From the NCBI RefSeq assembly GCF_014203045.1, contig NZ_JACHIF010000001.1, forward strand, positions 434,001-498,000: DNA of 64,000 bases, given 5' to 3'. Position 1 is the stretch's first letter, and the number at the start of each line of letters is the position of its first letter. Below the pieces are notes generated by a model. The model made no database searches and had not been told where the DNA came from. It saw only the letters and a list, made by a program, of their open reading frames with translations. The position numbers and the translations under genes are program-made. Shown here in pieces: positions 50,097 to 59,394 of this stretch. The DNA comes from Prosthecobacter dejongeii. Its GTDB lineage: Bacteria; Verrucomicrobiota; Verrucomicrobiia; Verrucomicrobiales; Verrucomicrobiaceae.

Positions 50097-50564
50097 ATGT
50101 CCAGCCTCACTTCCGAGCCGCGCATCGAGCCGGCAACCATTGAAGATATGCCTCAGCTCGTCGAGCTGCTGCTGGCGCTTTTCAGCGAAGAGGCGGACTT
50201 CCGGCCTGACAAAAACAAACAAGAGCATGGTCTGCGGCTGATCTTGGAACAACCGAACCGTGGCCGCATTTTTGTCCTGCGCACAGACCACATGGTCATA
50301 GGCATGGTGAATCTGCTTTTCACCATCAGCACCGCAGAGGGCGGGCTGGTCATTCTCATGGAGGATGTCATTGTCCATCCACAGCATCGCCGCATGGGAT
50401 ATGGCGGCAGGTTACTGGCACATGCCATCGAGTTTGCTCGCGAGAAGCACTTCCGCCGCATCACCTTGCTGACGGATAAACTCAGCGCGGAGTCTCAGAC
50501 CTTCTTTGCCAAACATGGGTTCAGCTTCTCCAGCATGATCCCCATGCGTTTGGTCTTTGAGTGA
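50097..50564 (+). CDS. GNAT family N-acetyltransferase
   Basis: A 155-residue acetyltransferase from ATG 50097 (the frame is open further upstream without conserved features). The GNAT order is seen: IEPATIEDMPQLVELLLALFSEE, RIFVLRTDHMVIGMVNLLFT, LVILMEDVIVHPQHRRMGYGGRLL with the acetyl-CoA loop RRMGYGG near 98-104, and AESQTFFAKHGFSF. The substrate is unknown. Solitary. Confidence 0.87.
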   Translation: MSSLTSEPRIEPATIEDMPQLVELLLALFSEEADFRPDKNKQEHGLRLILEQPNRGRIFVLRTDHMVIGMVNLLFTISTAEGGLVILMEDVIVHPQHRRMGYGGRLLAHAIEFAREKHFRRITLLTDKLSAESQTFFAKHGFSFSSMIPMRLVFE

Positions 50565-50672
50565 CATGAAGATGGATTAGCGAGCCGCTGGATTTGAAAA
50601 AGCAGCCGCAGTGAATTCTTTTTTCCGCCAAATGTCTCACCGAATGGTTTTTTGACTCGTTGATTCTTTGCT

Positions 50673-50984
50673 GTGAATCCCGTGCTCGCCTTCCCGATTT
50701 ACGTACAGAAGCCAGCCACAAACCTGTATGCAGCCAATACAGCGGCGATGGACTGGTTTGTCATTGCCACGCTGTGCTTTTTCTTTTTCCTCCTGGGTTG
50801 TTTTGCCATGGCGGCTTGGCAGATCTGGCGGCGCACCACCCGCCCTGATCCACACATCCAATTGCTCATGGAACTCGCAGATAGCGACGAGGAAACCACC
50901 CTCAAAAAAGCAGATGAGCAGGCGCAGTCGTCCTCAGCCCAAAGTCAGCCCTGGGAGAAGCCGCAAGACTGGTGGAAGAGTTGA
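50673..50984 (+). CDS. Small single-pass membrane protein
   Basis: A 103-residue protein with GTG start 50673 (or ATG 50748, giving 78 residues). One transmembrane helix (FVIATLCFFFFLLGCFAMAAW, about 28-48) is followed by a basic WRRTTRP stop-transfer and a hydrophilic C-terminal tail rich in Glu, Ser and Gln. No family is recognised. It precedes the SDR gene by 47 bp on the same strand. Confidence 0.55.
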   Translation: MNPVLAFPIYVQKPATNLYAANTAAMDWFVIATLCFFFFLLGCFAMAAWQIWRRTTRPDPHIQLLMELADSDEETTLKKADEQAQSSSAQSQPWEKPQDWWKS

Positions 50985-51031
50985 GCTAAATTCGAGAGAT
51001 ACTTTTAAGACGATAAGCCGTATAGTAAGTC

Positions 51032-51940
51032 ATGCGTATTGGCATCACAGGGGCCACGGGGCTAATTGGGGAGGCTTTTGCGAAATTGGCCACGGCCAGC
51101 GGGCATGAGGTCATCGCTTACAGTCGGCGCAAAGTGCCGCCGACCGGCTCACTCAAGACGCTTCAACTTCCTCCTGAAGCCCCTGAAAAACTGCCAGAAA
51201 CGCCCTTGGATGCGCTGGTGCATCTCGCAGGTGAGTCTCTAATGGGACTCTGGACATCCGATAAAAAAGCCCGCATCTGGAAAAGCCGGGTGGACTTAAC
51301 CCAGGGGATGATGGCCCATTTAGAAACGTGGTCGCCCACACATCGCCCCTCCATCGTCCTCGCAGCCTCAGGCATCGGTTACTACGGCAGTTGTGGAGAC
51401 ACCTTGTTGGATGAAAAATCCCCACGCGGCTCTGGCTTCTTGGCAGAGCTTTGTGAGGCCTGGGAAAAGGCTGCCGGCCAAGCCAGCCACTGGGGCGCCC
51501 GTGTCGTTCATCTGCGCACCAGCATGGTTCTGGCTCAGGAAGGGGGCGCATATCCGCTGATGGCCCGTGCTTTTCGATTCGCGCTGGGAGGACGACTGGG
51601 AAAAGGACGGCAATGGATGTCCTGGATTCATGTCGAGGACGAGGCCGCACTCATTCTCTGGGCTTTGGAAAATCCCCAAGTTCACGGCCCCTTGAATCTC
51701 TGTGCTCCAAATCCTGAGCTGAACAGCAACTTCACCACGAAACTGGCCCACAGTCTAAAGCGGCCAGCCTTCCTCCACGTCCCAGCCCTGGCACTGCGGT
51801 TACTGCTGCGTGGCATGGCTGAGGAGATGCTGCTTTGTAGCCAACGCGCCATCCCAGGCAAAGCCACGGAACTGGGCTACCGGTTCGCCCACCCAAAGCT
51901 GGAAGATGCCTTTGCTTCCTTGAGTGGTGGGCGCATTTAA
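51032..51940 (+). CDS. TIGR01777-family SDR (YfcH-like epimerase)
   Basis: A 302-residue NAD(P)-binding protein of the atypical short-chain dehydrogenase group. The N-terminus MRIGITGATGLIGEAFAKLA holds the GxxGxxG dinucleotide site. Family blocks follow: LDALVHLAGESLMGLWTSDKKARIWKSRVD near 60-88, ASGIGYYGSCGD near 112-123 with the Tyr-pair, LRTSMVLAQEGGA near 165, and GGRLGKGRQWMSWIHVEDEA near 186-205. DUF1731-type C-terminus (PAFLHVPALALRLLLRGMAEEMLLCSQRAIP) is complete. The physiological reaction is not known; in E. coli YfcH is uncharacterised. Confidence 0.9.
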   Translation: MRIGITGATGLIGEAFAKLATASGHEVIAYSRRKVPPTGSLKTLQLPPEAPEKLPETPLDALVHLAGESLMGLWTSDKKARIWKSRVDLTQGMMAHLETWSPTHRPSIVLAASGIGYYGSCGDTLLDEKSPRGSGFLAELCEAWEKAAGQASHWGARVVHLRTSMVLAQEGGAYPLMARAFRFALGGRLGKGRQWMSWIHVEDEAALILWALENPQVHGPLNLCAPNPELNSNFTTKLAHSLKRPAFLHVPALALRLLLRGMAEEMLLCSQRAIPGKATELGYRFAHPKLEDAFASLSGGRI

Positions 51941-52028
51941 ACCCTGCCGATGCAGATTCGTCTGGGTGCCTTTTTTGACAAACCCAGGCTGAGCACGCAT
52001 AGGCTGTAAGCACGCACACTCCTTTTTC

Positions 52029-52907
52029 ATGGCCGCCCTCCAAACCACCATCGGCATCATTTATGACTATGACCAGACGCTCAGTCCCACCTACATGCAG
52101 GACGAGACGTTGTTTCCCCACTTTGGCATTAACCCAGGCCAGTTTTGGAAAAGGAGCCGTGAACTGGTAGATCAGGAAGGGTACGACGGTGAGCTGGCTT
52201 ACCTGAAATGCATGCTCGACTACCTGGAGATGGACCGCCCCTCGAACGAGGAACTGCGGGTGCTCGGGGCCAAACTGCGTTACTACAAAGGCGTGCCTGA
52301 AATCTTCAATGAGATGAATGGCATCCTGAGCAATCAGCATCGTTTGTTAGGCATCAAGATCGAGCATTACATCATCTCTTCAGGACTGAAGATCCTCCTG
52401 GATGGCAGCTCCCTAGCGCCTTTTGTGAAACGCATCTTTGGCTGTGAGTTCGGCCAGGATAAAGACGGCCGCATCAGCTTCCCCAAAAGGGTCATCAGCC
52501 ACACCACCAAGACCCAATACATCTTCCGCATCAATAAAGGCATGCTGGAGCCGCATGAAGATGTGAATGATCACATGGACCCAGAGCTGCGGCCCATCCC
52601 CTTTGAAAACATGATTTATGTGGGCGATGGCCCCACGGACGTCCCTTGTTTCACCCTGATGAAACGCTACGGCGGCCACGCCATTGCCGTGTATAACCCG
52701 GATGAAACGAATCGCGCCAGCTTCCGTAAATGCTACCAACTCAGTGCCTTGGCAGATCGTGTGAAACACATCGCCCCGGCGGATTACCGCTCAGGCAGTC
52801 ATCTGCGTTTGTTGTTAGAAGAAATGGTGCTCAGCATCGCAGATAACATCGTCCGCCGAAAGAAGCTGGAGATCGAAGAAGGGACTGTTTCAGCCCCCCA
52901 TTTTTAA
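52029..52907 (+). CDS. HAD superfamily hydrolase
   Basis: A 292-residue phosphatase-like protein. Motif I is YDYDQTLSPTYM (nucleophile Asp near 13 and Asp at +2), motif II falls at HYIISSGLKILLDG near 114-127, motif III is a Lys in the RINKG or FPKRV region, and motif IV is YVGDGPTDVPCF near 197-208. This DYDQT/GDGPTD pattern with a long helical cap occurs in a little-studied group of HAD proteins in Verrucomicrobia and Bacteroidetes. No signal peptide. The substrate is unknown. Confidence 0.85.
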   Translation: MAALQTTIGIIYDYDQTLSPTYMQDETLFPHFGINPGQFWKRSRELVDQEGYDGELAYLKCMLDYLEMDRPSNEELRVLGAKLRYYKGVPEIFNEMNGILSNQHRLLGIKIEHYIISSGLKILLDGSSLAPFVKRIFGCEFGQDKDGRISFPKRVISHTTKTQYIFRINKGMLEPHEDVNDHMDPELRPIPFENMIYVGDGPTDVPCFTLMKRYGGHAIAVYNPDETNRASFRKCYQLSALADRVKHIAPADYRSGSHLRLLLEEMVLSIADNIVRRKKLEIEEGTVSAPHF

Positions 52908-52914
52908 GGGTCGT

Positions 52915-53964
52915 TTACACATTCCCTGCAAGGTCCAGCCCCGACTCGATCGGGGCTGCATCCAGCAAATGATCAACCAACTGCCGCGCCACCCAGGGGG
53001 CACGCAAAACACCTTTAGACCCCAGGCCATTCATGAACGCGACCTGCGGGCGGCCGGGGTGACGGCCGATCAAGGCCTGATGCCCTTGGATGATGGGGCG
53101 CACTCCCGTCTGAGTGCCTGTAATGGCAAAGTCCTGCACCAGCAAAGACCGGAGTTTTTGGTCCAACGCAGCCAGCGCTAGCGGTGATGGTTCATGAGGC
53201 AGATCAAAATCCAGCTCATAGGTGGGCCCTGCACGCAGGCTACCATCTGGCCTTGGCAGTAGCCAGCATCCGCGGTTGATGATACGCCGTTCATGGCCTG
53301 TATCTGCCCTGAGGTTAAGGACGGTACCCCTAGCGGAGCGAAACGGCACCCAGTTAAACCAAGGATGCAGTGCCGCTTCCCAGCCTGTGCAAAAGATCGC
53401 CGTCGAAAAAAACTGGTCATTCCAAGACAGGCCAGAGTCCAGCAACGTCAACGACTCTGGAGAAACCTCCCCACTCTGCCACGCCCCCATGCTCTGGAAG
53501 AAATCGCGACTGGCTTTTAAAAACGCAGCACTGTCCAGCCAGCCACTGTGCCGCTGCTCAAAACCACCGTGTGGATTGGCAAAAAAAGCTGGATCCACCA
53601 GGGGTGTTTGCAGCGGCCTTAGGTAGGGCTGCACCTCCGGTTGAAGACGGCGCTTCTCCCAGAGGGCAGCGGCCTTTTCATCCCGCAGCAGACGCACGAT
53701 GGGCACCTCATGATAAAAGCGCTGGTGCAGCCGAACCTCTAGCCCTTGATAAAAGGCGAGGGCCTCTGGGTAAAGTTCTCCATAACGCCAGTTCAGGTTC
53801 AGCCGCATGCCCGTGATCGGCGTGACCAGACCCGCAGCAACTTTAGACGAAGTCCGTTCTTCATCACGATCCACCACACAGAACGCCACGCCGCGCTGGT
53901 GCAGCCGCCAAGCGAGCGCCGTGCCTGCCAGCCCCTGGCCGATGATGAGAAAACGCGAATTCAT
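52915..53964 (-). CDS. FAD-dependent oxidoreductase (DAO family)
   Basis: A 349-residue flavoprotein from ATG 53964, which has a strong GGGAGG Shine-Dalgarno five bases before it. The FAD-binding start is RFLIIGQGLAGTALAWRLHQRG with GxGxxG, then VVDRDEERTSSKVAAGLVTPITG near 29-51. The C-terminal PIIQGHQALIGRHPGRPQVAFMNGLGSKGVLRAPWVARQL near 295-335 matches the DAO/MnmC-like end. It probably oxidises an amino acid or imino compound; substrate undetermined. It is convergent with the HAD gene and divergent from the hybrid kinase gene (84 bp between starts). Confidence 0.85.
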   Translation of the reverse strand: MNSRFLIIGQGLAGTALAWRLHQRGVAFCVVDRDEERTSSKVAAGLVTPITGMRLNLNWRYGELYPEALAFYQGLEVRLHQRFYHEVPIVRLLRDEKAAALWEKRRLQPEVQPYLRPLQTPLVDPAFFANPHGGFEQRHSGWLDSAAFLKASRDFFQSMGAWQSGEVSPESLTLLDSGLSWNDQFFSTAIFCTGWEAALHPWFNWVPFRSARGTVLNLRADTGHERRIINRGCWLLPRPDGSLRAGPTYELDFDLPHEPSPLALAALDQKLRSLLVQDFAITGTQTGVRPIIQGHQALIGRHPGRPQVAFMNGLGSKGVLRAPWVARQLVDHLLDAAPIESGLDLAGNV

Positions 53965-54048
53965 GAATGCCTCCCACCCTTCCGACAGCCTGCAAGGAAA
54001 GGCAAATCTCACTGGATTCAATCGCTGGAAGATGGGAGGTTTATCACC

Positions 54049-56262
54049 GTGACGTTGCCCCATTCCAACCTACGACACTTTCTGCCTCGGCTTTTGTCAT
54101 GCGGCATGTTTCTGCTGGCCCTGGCTGCGGAAGCTCAGGAAAAGGTCACCGTACAACTTAAATGGAAACATGCCTTCCAGTTTGCTGGCTACTATGCGGC
54201 GGTGGAGAAGGGCTTTTACCAGGAGGCCGGACTGGAGGTGACCTTAGTCGAAGGCGGGCCAGAAACACACTTTGCCAATGAGCTCACCTCGGGCCGCAGT
54301 CAGTACGCGGTCGCGCTTTCCTCCATGCTCATTCATCGCAATGAAGGACAGCCCCTGGTGGCTTTGGCCGCCATTCTCCAGCATTCGGCGGAGATACTGC
54401 TGGTGCCTGAAGTCAGCGGCATCAATACCCCGCACCAAATGGCTGGCAAAACCGTGGCCGTCTCTCCAGAGGATACCCCTGCCCTGCTGGCCATGTTTAA
54501 AAATGAAGGCCTAGCGGCGGATGCGGTGAAGACCATCCCCTATGAGTTCAATCCGGAAAAGATGCTCAGTGGTGTCATCGCCGGTATGGGGGCCTACACC
54601 ATCAATGAACCCTTCATCCTGCGGGAGCGTGGGATTCCCTTCCGCTTGATCCAACCGCGTGACTATGGCGTGGATTTTTATGGGGACTGCCTCTACACGA
54701 CTGAGGCTGAAATCCAAAAGCACCCAGCACGCGTGCGGGCGTTTTTAGATGCGACTTTGAAGGGCTGGCAGTATGCCATGAGCCACCGGGAAGAGATCAT
54801 CGAACTGCTGAAAGACCGCTACCACTGCCCCCTGAGCCGCGAGGCCATGCACTACGAGGCGGATGAAATGGCACGACTGATGTTCTCAGAGCTGATTGAC
54901 ATCGGCCACATGAATGAAGGCCGCTGGCGGCACATCGGGGATACTTACGTGCGCCTGGGCATGCTGCCTGCAAACTACTCGCTGGAAGGTTTTCTCTATG
55001 AACGAAATCCCAAGACAGATCTCTCCTGGTTATGGTGGACTCTGGGCGGCACCATCGGCAGCACCCTGCTTTTAGCCGCCCTGGTGCTAGGACTGGTGCG
55101 GGTGAATAACCGCATTGCTCAAGCGGAACGGCAGGCCCGCGAAGCTCAAGCCATGCTGCAGACCGTCATCAATACCATCCCCGTCGGGGTGGTGTGGAAA
55201 GATCGGCAATCCCACATCCTGGGCTGCAACCAGCTCTTTGCCGACTACGCAGGCCTGGGCAGCCCCCAAAACGCCCAAGGGCTGACCCAGGATGGCCTAG
55301 CCTGGACGGATGAAAAAAGCCCGCACGATCTCCCTGACCAAGAGGTGATGGAGCAGGGTAGCTCCGTCCTTCTCGCTGAAAAAACCCTGCGCACAGCGAG
55401 CGGACAACTGCGCGCTTTTTATCAAAGCAAGGTGCCGCTGAAAAATGACCGAGGCGAAACCATCGGCCTATTGAGCGTCATTGAGGACATCACCTCACTG
55501 AAGATGGCAGAGAGTCACCAGACTCGCCTGAAAGATCGCCTCATCCAATCGCAAAAATATGAGAGTCTGCACCGCTTAGCCAACGGAGTCTGCCATCACT
55601 CCAACAACATCCTTCAAGCCCTAACCAGTTATGCCGAACTGGCGCGCATGCAGTCCCCTCCCGGCCAGACCCGAGATTTCATGGACGGCGTGCTGAGAGA
55701 AAGCCAGCGAGTAGCCGCACTAAACCGAGTGCTCCTGACTTGCACGGGCCATGGCATGCACCAGTTTGTAGATACTTCCTGGCAAAGCTTCATGGAAGAG
55801 TCTCTGCCCACTCTGAAGTGCTGCCTCCCCTCGTCTCATCTCCTGGAGTGGAAACACGAAGGACCGGATGCCTGCATCCATGCCGACAGTGAAAGCCTCC
55901 GGCATCTACTGATTAACCTGCTCACCAATGCCTCTGAAGCGACCGATGGAGCCAGTACCGTTCACCTCTGTACCGGAACTGTCATCTGTGAAGCAGCCTA
56001 CCTGCAAGAAACTCACGTGGACCCCGCCCCCCTGCCCGGTGAGTATCTTTACTTGGACATCATGGACAAGGGCAGAGGCATGGAGCCTGAGGTGCTGAAC
56101 ATGGTCTTCGACCCCTTCTTTTCCACAAAGTTCACCGGGCGTGGCCTGGGCATGGCCGCCGTTCTTGGCATCGTCAAAAGCCACTTGGGCACCATTAAAA
56201 TCCAGAGTGATGCCGGCAAAGGCACCACGGTGCGGGTGCTACTGCCTTTAGCCCAGAAGTGA
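54049..56262 (+). CDS. Hybrid sensor kinase with NMT1/THI5-like substrate-binding domain
   Basis: A 737-residue membrane histidine kinase. GTG 54049 is chosen as start because GGGAGGT lies eight bases upstream and a signal-like segment follows (LLSCGMFLLALAAEAQ). Residues about 30-310 form a periplasmic-binding-protein fold of the NMT1/THI5/SsuA type (VQLKWKHAFQFAGYYAAVEKGFY). A transmembrane helix lies at about 327-350, then a PAS domain (about 368-485). A HisKA domain has GVCHHSNN with His516 as phospho-acceptor, and a HATPase has LINLLTNASEA, DKGRGM and GRGLGMAAVLG. It probably senses a pyrimidine, sulfonate or nitrate-like ligand. No receiver domain is fused; the NtrC-type regulator lies next door, convergent. 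Confidence 0.9.
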   Translation: MTLPHSNLRHFLPRLLSCGMFLLALAAEAQEKVTVQLKWKHAFQFAGYYAAVEKGFYQEAGLEVTLVEGGPETHFANELTSGRSQYAVALSSMLIHRNEGQPLVALAAILQHSAEILLVPEVSGINTPHQMAGKTVAVSPEDTPALLAMFKNEGLAADAVKTIPYEFNPEKMLSGVIAGMGAYTINEPFILRERGIPFRLIQPRDYGVDFYGDCLYTTEAEIQKHPARVRAFLDATLKGWQYAMSHREEIIELLKDRYHCPLSREAMHYEADEMARLMFSELIDIGHMNEGRWRHIGDTYVRLGMLPANYSLEGFLYERNPKTDLSWLWWTLGGTIGSTLLLAALVLGLVRVNNRIAQAERQAREAQAMLQTVINTIPVGVVWKDRQSHILGCNQLFADYAGLGSPQNAQGLTQDGLAWTDEKSPHDLPDQEVMEQGSSVLLAEKTLRTASGQLRAFYQSKVPLKNDRGETIGLLSVIEDITSLKMAESHQTRLKDRLIQSQKYESLHRLANGVCHHSNNILQALTSYAELARMQSPPGQTRDFMDGVLRESQRVAALNRVLLTCTGHGMHQFVDTSWQSFMEESLPTLKCCLPSSHLLEWKHEGPDACIHADSESLRHLLINLLTNASEATDGASTVHLCTGTVICEAAYLQETHVDPAPLPGEYLYLDIMDKGRGMEPEVLNMVFDPFFSTKFTGRGLGMAAVLGIVKSHLGTIKIQSDAGKGTTVRVLLPLAQK

Positions 56263-56288
56263 ATGCTCGTTTCTCAAGCGGGGCGATG

Positions 56289-57713
56289 TTAGGACTTCAC
56301 CCGCTTCCGGTGCTTTCGTACCATGCCCATCTCCTTGAGCTTTCGCTGCAAAGTGCGGCGACTCATGGCGAGGAGATCAGCCGCTTCGCTACGGTTGTTT
56401 CCAGATTCTTCCAAGGCCTTTAAGATGAGCTGTTTTTCCATCTCATGGATGTCCAACGTTGCCTTCGGGGCCGAGGCCGGAGAGGTCTCCCCACTCGGCT
56501 GAAGTGAAGGCACAGGGACCCGCCAGCCCAGCCCTCCCGGCTGGGAAAGGTAGGCAGGAAGGTGCTTGGCCATGACCCGGCTGCTGTTACTCATCACCAC
56601 CCCATGCTCGATGGCGGTGCGCAGCTCTCGCACGTTGCCTGGCCAATCATAGGTCATCAGCAGAGGCAGTGCATCTTCACCCAACGGTTTGTAGCTCTTG
56701 CCATTGGCCGTCGCGAGGTCCTTGAGAAAATGCTCTGCCAATAAAGGGATGTCTCCTTTGCGGGTGCGCAGCGGCGGCATGTGGATGGTGACCACCCTCA
56801 GACGCCAGTAAAGATCCTCCCGGAATTTTCCTTCCTCCACCATCTTCGCTAAATCCTTGTTCGTGGCAGCGACCACACGCACATCCACCTTGATGGGTTT
56901 GCTCCCGCCCACGCGCTCAATGGTCTGCTCTCCCAAAGCGCGCAATAATTTCACCTGGGTGCTGGCATCGATTTCCCCGATTTCATCCAGGAAAAGCGTC
57001 CCTCCATCTGCTAACTCAAAGCGGCCGATGCGACGCTCTTGCGCTCCTGTAAAAGACCCTTTTTCATGGCCAAACAGCTCGCTCTCTAAAATCTGGGGAG
57101 ACAAGGCGGCGCAGTGAACGGTGACTAACTTGGCCTTGGGCCGTCCACTTAAATTATGCACAGCTCTGGCCACGAGTTCTTTACCTGTTCCGCTTTCGCC
57201 TTCGATCAAGACGGTGGCCCGAGTAGGAGCGACTTGCTGAATGGTCTCTAAGATCGGCTTGAGAGTATCTGCCTTCCCCAGGATGCCTTCAATGGAGTAT
57301 TTCTGCTCCACCTGTTGCTTGAGAGCTGTGTTCTCTTTTTCCAAACTGCGGCTACGCAGGGCGCGTTTCACCAGCAGTTCCACCTCATCCAGATTGAGCG
57401 GTTTAGTGACGAAGTGATAAGCCCCACGGCGCATGGCCTCCACCGCAGTATCCACACTGCCATAGGCGGTCATCATGATGCACACGGGCGCGTGCGGCAG
57501 GTGCAGAGCAGCCTCCAAAAGTTTCATGCCATCGTCATGACCTAACCGAAGGTCTGTCAGCATGACATCCACTTGGTCATTCTTGAGATGCTCCATCGCT
57601 TCTGCTGCATTGGAGGCTACATAGCAGTCAAAGTCGTCTTCTAAGGAAAGGCGCAAGCCATCCCGAGTATGCTTTTCATCATCAACGATGAGGATGGTGG
57701 CGGGATCTATCAT
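56289..57713 (-). CDS. NtrC-family sigma-54 response regulator
   Basis: A 474-residue regulator with three domains. The receiver has the phospho-acceptor Asp54 (VMLTDLRLG) and switch Lys in FVTKPL near 104. The AAA+ domain has Walker A GESGTGKE at 172-179, the sigma-54-contact loop GSFTGA at 219-224 (Ser in place of the usual Ala), and Walker [12 protein letters not shown] near 236-246. The Fis-type HTH at the end is [25 protein letters not shown]. It overlaps the upstream kinase gene by four bases (ATGA). The target promoters are not in view, although sigma-54 use is also implied by the rtc locus. Confidence 0.95.
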   Translation of the reverse strand: MIDPATILIVDDEKHTRDGLRLSLEDDFDCYVASNAAEAMEHLKNDQVDVMLTDLRLGHDDGMKLLEAALHLPHAPVCIMMTAYGSVDTAVEAMRRGAYHFVTKPLNLDEVELLVKRALRSRSLEKENTALKQQVEQKYSIEGILGKADTLKPILETIQQVAPTRATVLIEGESGTGKELVARAVHNLSGRPKAKLVTVHCAALSPQILESELFGHEKGSFTGAQERRIGRFELADGGTLFLDEIGEIDASTQVKLLRALGEQTIERVGGSKPIKVDVRVVAATNKDLAKMVEEGKFREDLYWRLRVVTIHMPPLRTRKGDIPLLAEHFLKDLATANGKSYKPLGEDALPLLMTYDWPGNVRELRTAIEHGVVMSNSSRVMAKHLPAYLSQPGGLGWRVPVPSLQPSGETSPASAPKATLDIHEMEKQLILKALEESGNNRSEAADLLAMSRRTLQRKLKEMGMVRKHRKRVKS

Positions 57714-58873
57714 GAGTGTTTTTCGTCTGACCTTTCAGAACCGGCCTGCAAGAGCCGCACCTTTCTTTCCACCAGAGGTAACCACAGGCTGACGCGGGTG
57801 CCTTTACCCGCGCGGCTTTCGATGTCTATCTCGCCACCGTGCTCGCGGATGATGCGGCGCACAATGAGCAAGCCCAAACCCGTGCCTGTGGCGCGGGTGG
57901 TGGAAAAAGGTTGGAAGAGCTTGCCCATCTGCTCGGGGCTGATGCCCTTACCACTGTCCTCAAAACTAAGCCGCACCTCAAAGTCTGTGTAGCTGCCCTG
58001 GATGGTGAGGCTGCCCCCTTGCGGCATGGCCTGGCAGGCATTGCGAATGAGATTGTACATCGCCTGCTTCATTTGGTCAGCATCCAAAGGCATCACAGGC
58101 ATATCGGCCCGCAGGTCGAGCCGCACCTTGACCTTGGCTTGATCCAGATCTGGTTTGAGGAATCGCAGGCTTTCGTGCAGCAACTCGGAAATCTGTAGCT
58201 TTTGAAGCTGCGGCTGAGTGGGGCGGATAGCGGCGAGGAACTGGCTGATGATGCCGTCCATGCGTTTGATTTCACTCGTGGCCACATCCAGATGCTCACG
58301 CAGAGGTTCTCCCGTTTTGCCCATTTTTTTAAGACGCCGCTCCAGCAACTGGAGGTGGATGGTCAAGGAATTGAGTGGGTTTCCCAGCTCATGGGCCACA
58401 CCTGCAGCGAGCAGGGTGAAGGCATTGAGACGCTCACTTTCGATCTGTTCCTCGGTGCGTTTGCGTGTCTCCGTGACATCCCGGATGAGCATGACAAAGC
58501 CGATGGGCTGGTCGTCATCAATGCTCGTGATGTAGAAATTAAGGTAACGATTTTCGGGGTAAAATACCTCCAGATCACGGCTGACCACCGTGCCAGGTTT
58601 TAGCAGTTCTGCCCAGTCTAGACCGCGCATGCCCTGGGTGAGCTTTTGCCCGATGACCTGCTGCTCTTGGAACCCGAAAAGCTGGCAGGAAGCACTGTTG
58701 ACGTAGGTGACAAAGCCGTCTGGATCCAAGAGGATCACGCCTTCCTGCAAAGCCTGGAAGGTCTTTTCCAAAAAACCTTTTTCCTTCATCAATTCCAACA
58801 CCACGCCCTGCACCTCGGCAGGTTCCAGGCGGTCCATTTTTTTCAGAAGCTTGTCGATGAAGGCAGATCTCAT
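57710..58873 (-). CDS. PAS-containing cytosolic sensor histidine kinase
   Basis: A 387-residue kinase with no transmembrane helix. An N-terminal ~35-residue helix precedes a PAS domain (about 35-135: LQEGVILLDPDGFVTYVNSA). HisKA has AAGVAHELGNPLNSL with His161, and the HATPase contains LIRNACQAMP, DSGKGISPEQ and GTGLGLLIVRRII. It is closely related to NtrB/AtoS-type kinases and is the probable phosphodonor for the NtrC-type regulator, with which it overlaps by four bases. Divergent from cutA with only 12 bp between the starts. Confidence 0.94.
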   Translation of the reverse strand: MRSAFIDKLLKKMDRLEPAEVQGVVLELMKEKGFLEKTFQALQEGVILLDPDGFVTYVNSASCQLFGFQEQQVIGQKLTQGMRGLDWAELLKPGTVVSRDLEVFYPENRYLNFYITSIDDDQPIGFVMLIRDVTETRKRTEEQIESERLNAFTLLAAGVAHELGNPLNSLTIHLQLLERRLKKMGKTGEPLREHLDVATSEIKRMDGIISQFLAAIRPTQPQLQKLQISELLHESLRFLKPDLDQAKVKVRLDLRADMPVMPLDADQMKQAMYNLIRNACQAMPQGGSLTIQGSYTDFEVRLSFEDSGKGISPEQMGKLFQPFSTTRATGTGLGLLIVRRIIREHGGEIDIESRAGKGTRVSLWLPLVERKVRLLQAGSERSDEKHS

Positions 58874-58885
58874 ACACTGGGGGCC

Positions 58886-59206
58886 ATGACGGACATTCTG
58901 CTGGTTTTATCTACGTTTCCGGATGCTGAAAAAGCGCGACAGACTGGCACATTGCTGGTGGAGTCGCAACTGGCAGCCTGTGTCAATTTGTGCCCCGGCG
59001 TCACTTCCATCTATCGGTGGAAGGGAGAGATCGAATCCAGCAGCGAAGTCTTGGCCCTTTTCAAAACCACCCGAGCCCAGTATCCGGCCCTGGAGCTTCG
59101 CCTGAGAGAACTGCATCCCTACGAGGTGCCCGAGATCTTAGCCATCCCCGCTGAGCGAGCCTATGAGGCCTACGCCCAGTGGGTGATGGATCAGACGAGA
59201 AGCTAG
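58886..59206 (+). CDS. cutA: Divalent-cation tolerance protein CutA
   Basis: A 106-residue protein forming the CutA1 fold, a trimeric ferredoxin-like protein linked to copper tolerance. From ATG 58886 it has VLSTFPDAEKARQTGTLLVESQLAACVNLCPGVTSIYRWKGEIE across residues 7-50, then EVLALFKTT and LHPYEVPEILAIP near 75-89, and ends YAQWVMDQTRS. The signature blocks and size match. Its TAG stop codon is part of the inverted repeat of MITE copy 2, so the last residues may differ from the original gene. Divergent from the kinase gene. Confidence 0.93.
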   Translation: MTDILLVLSTFPDAEKARQTGTLLVESQLAACVNLCPGVTSIYRWKGEIESSSEVLALFKTTRAQYPALELRLRELHPYEVPEILAIPAERAYEAYAQWVMDQTRS

Positions 59207-59378
59207 ACCGGTTTCCAAAAAGATTGTCTGATTGAAAAGGCGGGCGCGGTGGGATGAGTGGCAAGGCAAGAGCGCAGGCTGCTATCTTGACGATAACAGC
59301 CGAGTCCCGCTTGCGCGGGAACGCCAATCATTCCACCCCGTCGCCGCTTTTCGGACAAGATTTTTGGAAATCGATCTA
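59204..59378. mobile_element. MITE-like element, copy 2
   Basis: A 175-bp element similar to 25273-25434. The left terminus TAGACCGGTTTCCAAAA is identical to that of copy 1, and the right end is TTTTGGAAATCGATCTA. The bounding TA pairs fit a Tc1/mariner-IS630-type target. The interior carries the same ggctgctatc-ttgac-gataacagcc hairpin plus an insertion of about 13 bp near 59311 (cccgcttgcgcggga) relative to copy 1. The left TAG forms the cutA stop codon. Confidence 0.85.
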
Positions 59379-59394
59379 CCCCTTTTTCCTCACC

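Noticed and set aside
59061-59327. Minus-strand open frame across the end of cutA and the MITE
   Set aside because: It is antisense to cutA, and its shared peptide with the other MITE copy comes from the repeat itself.
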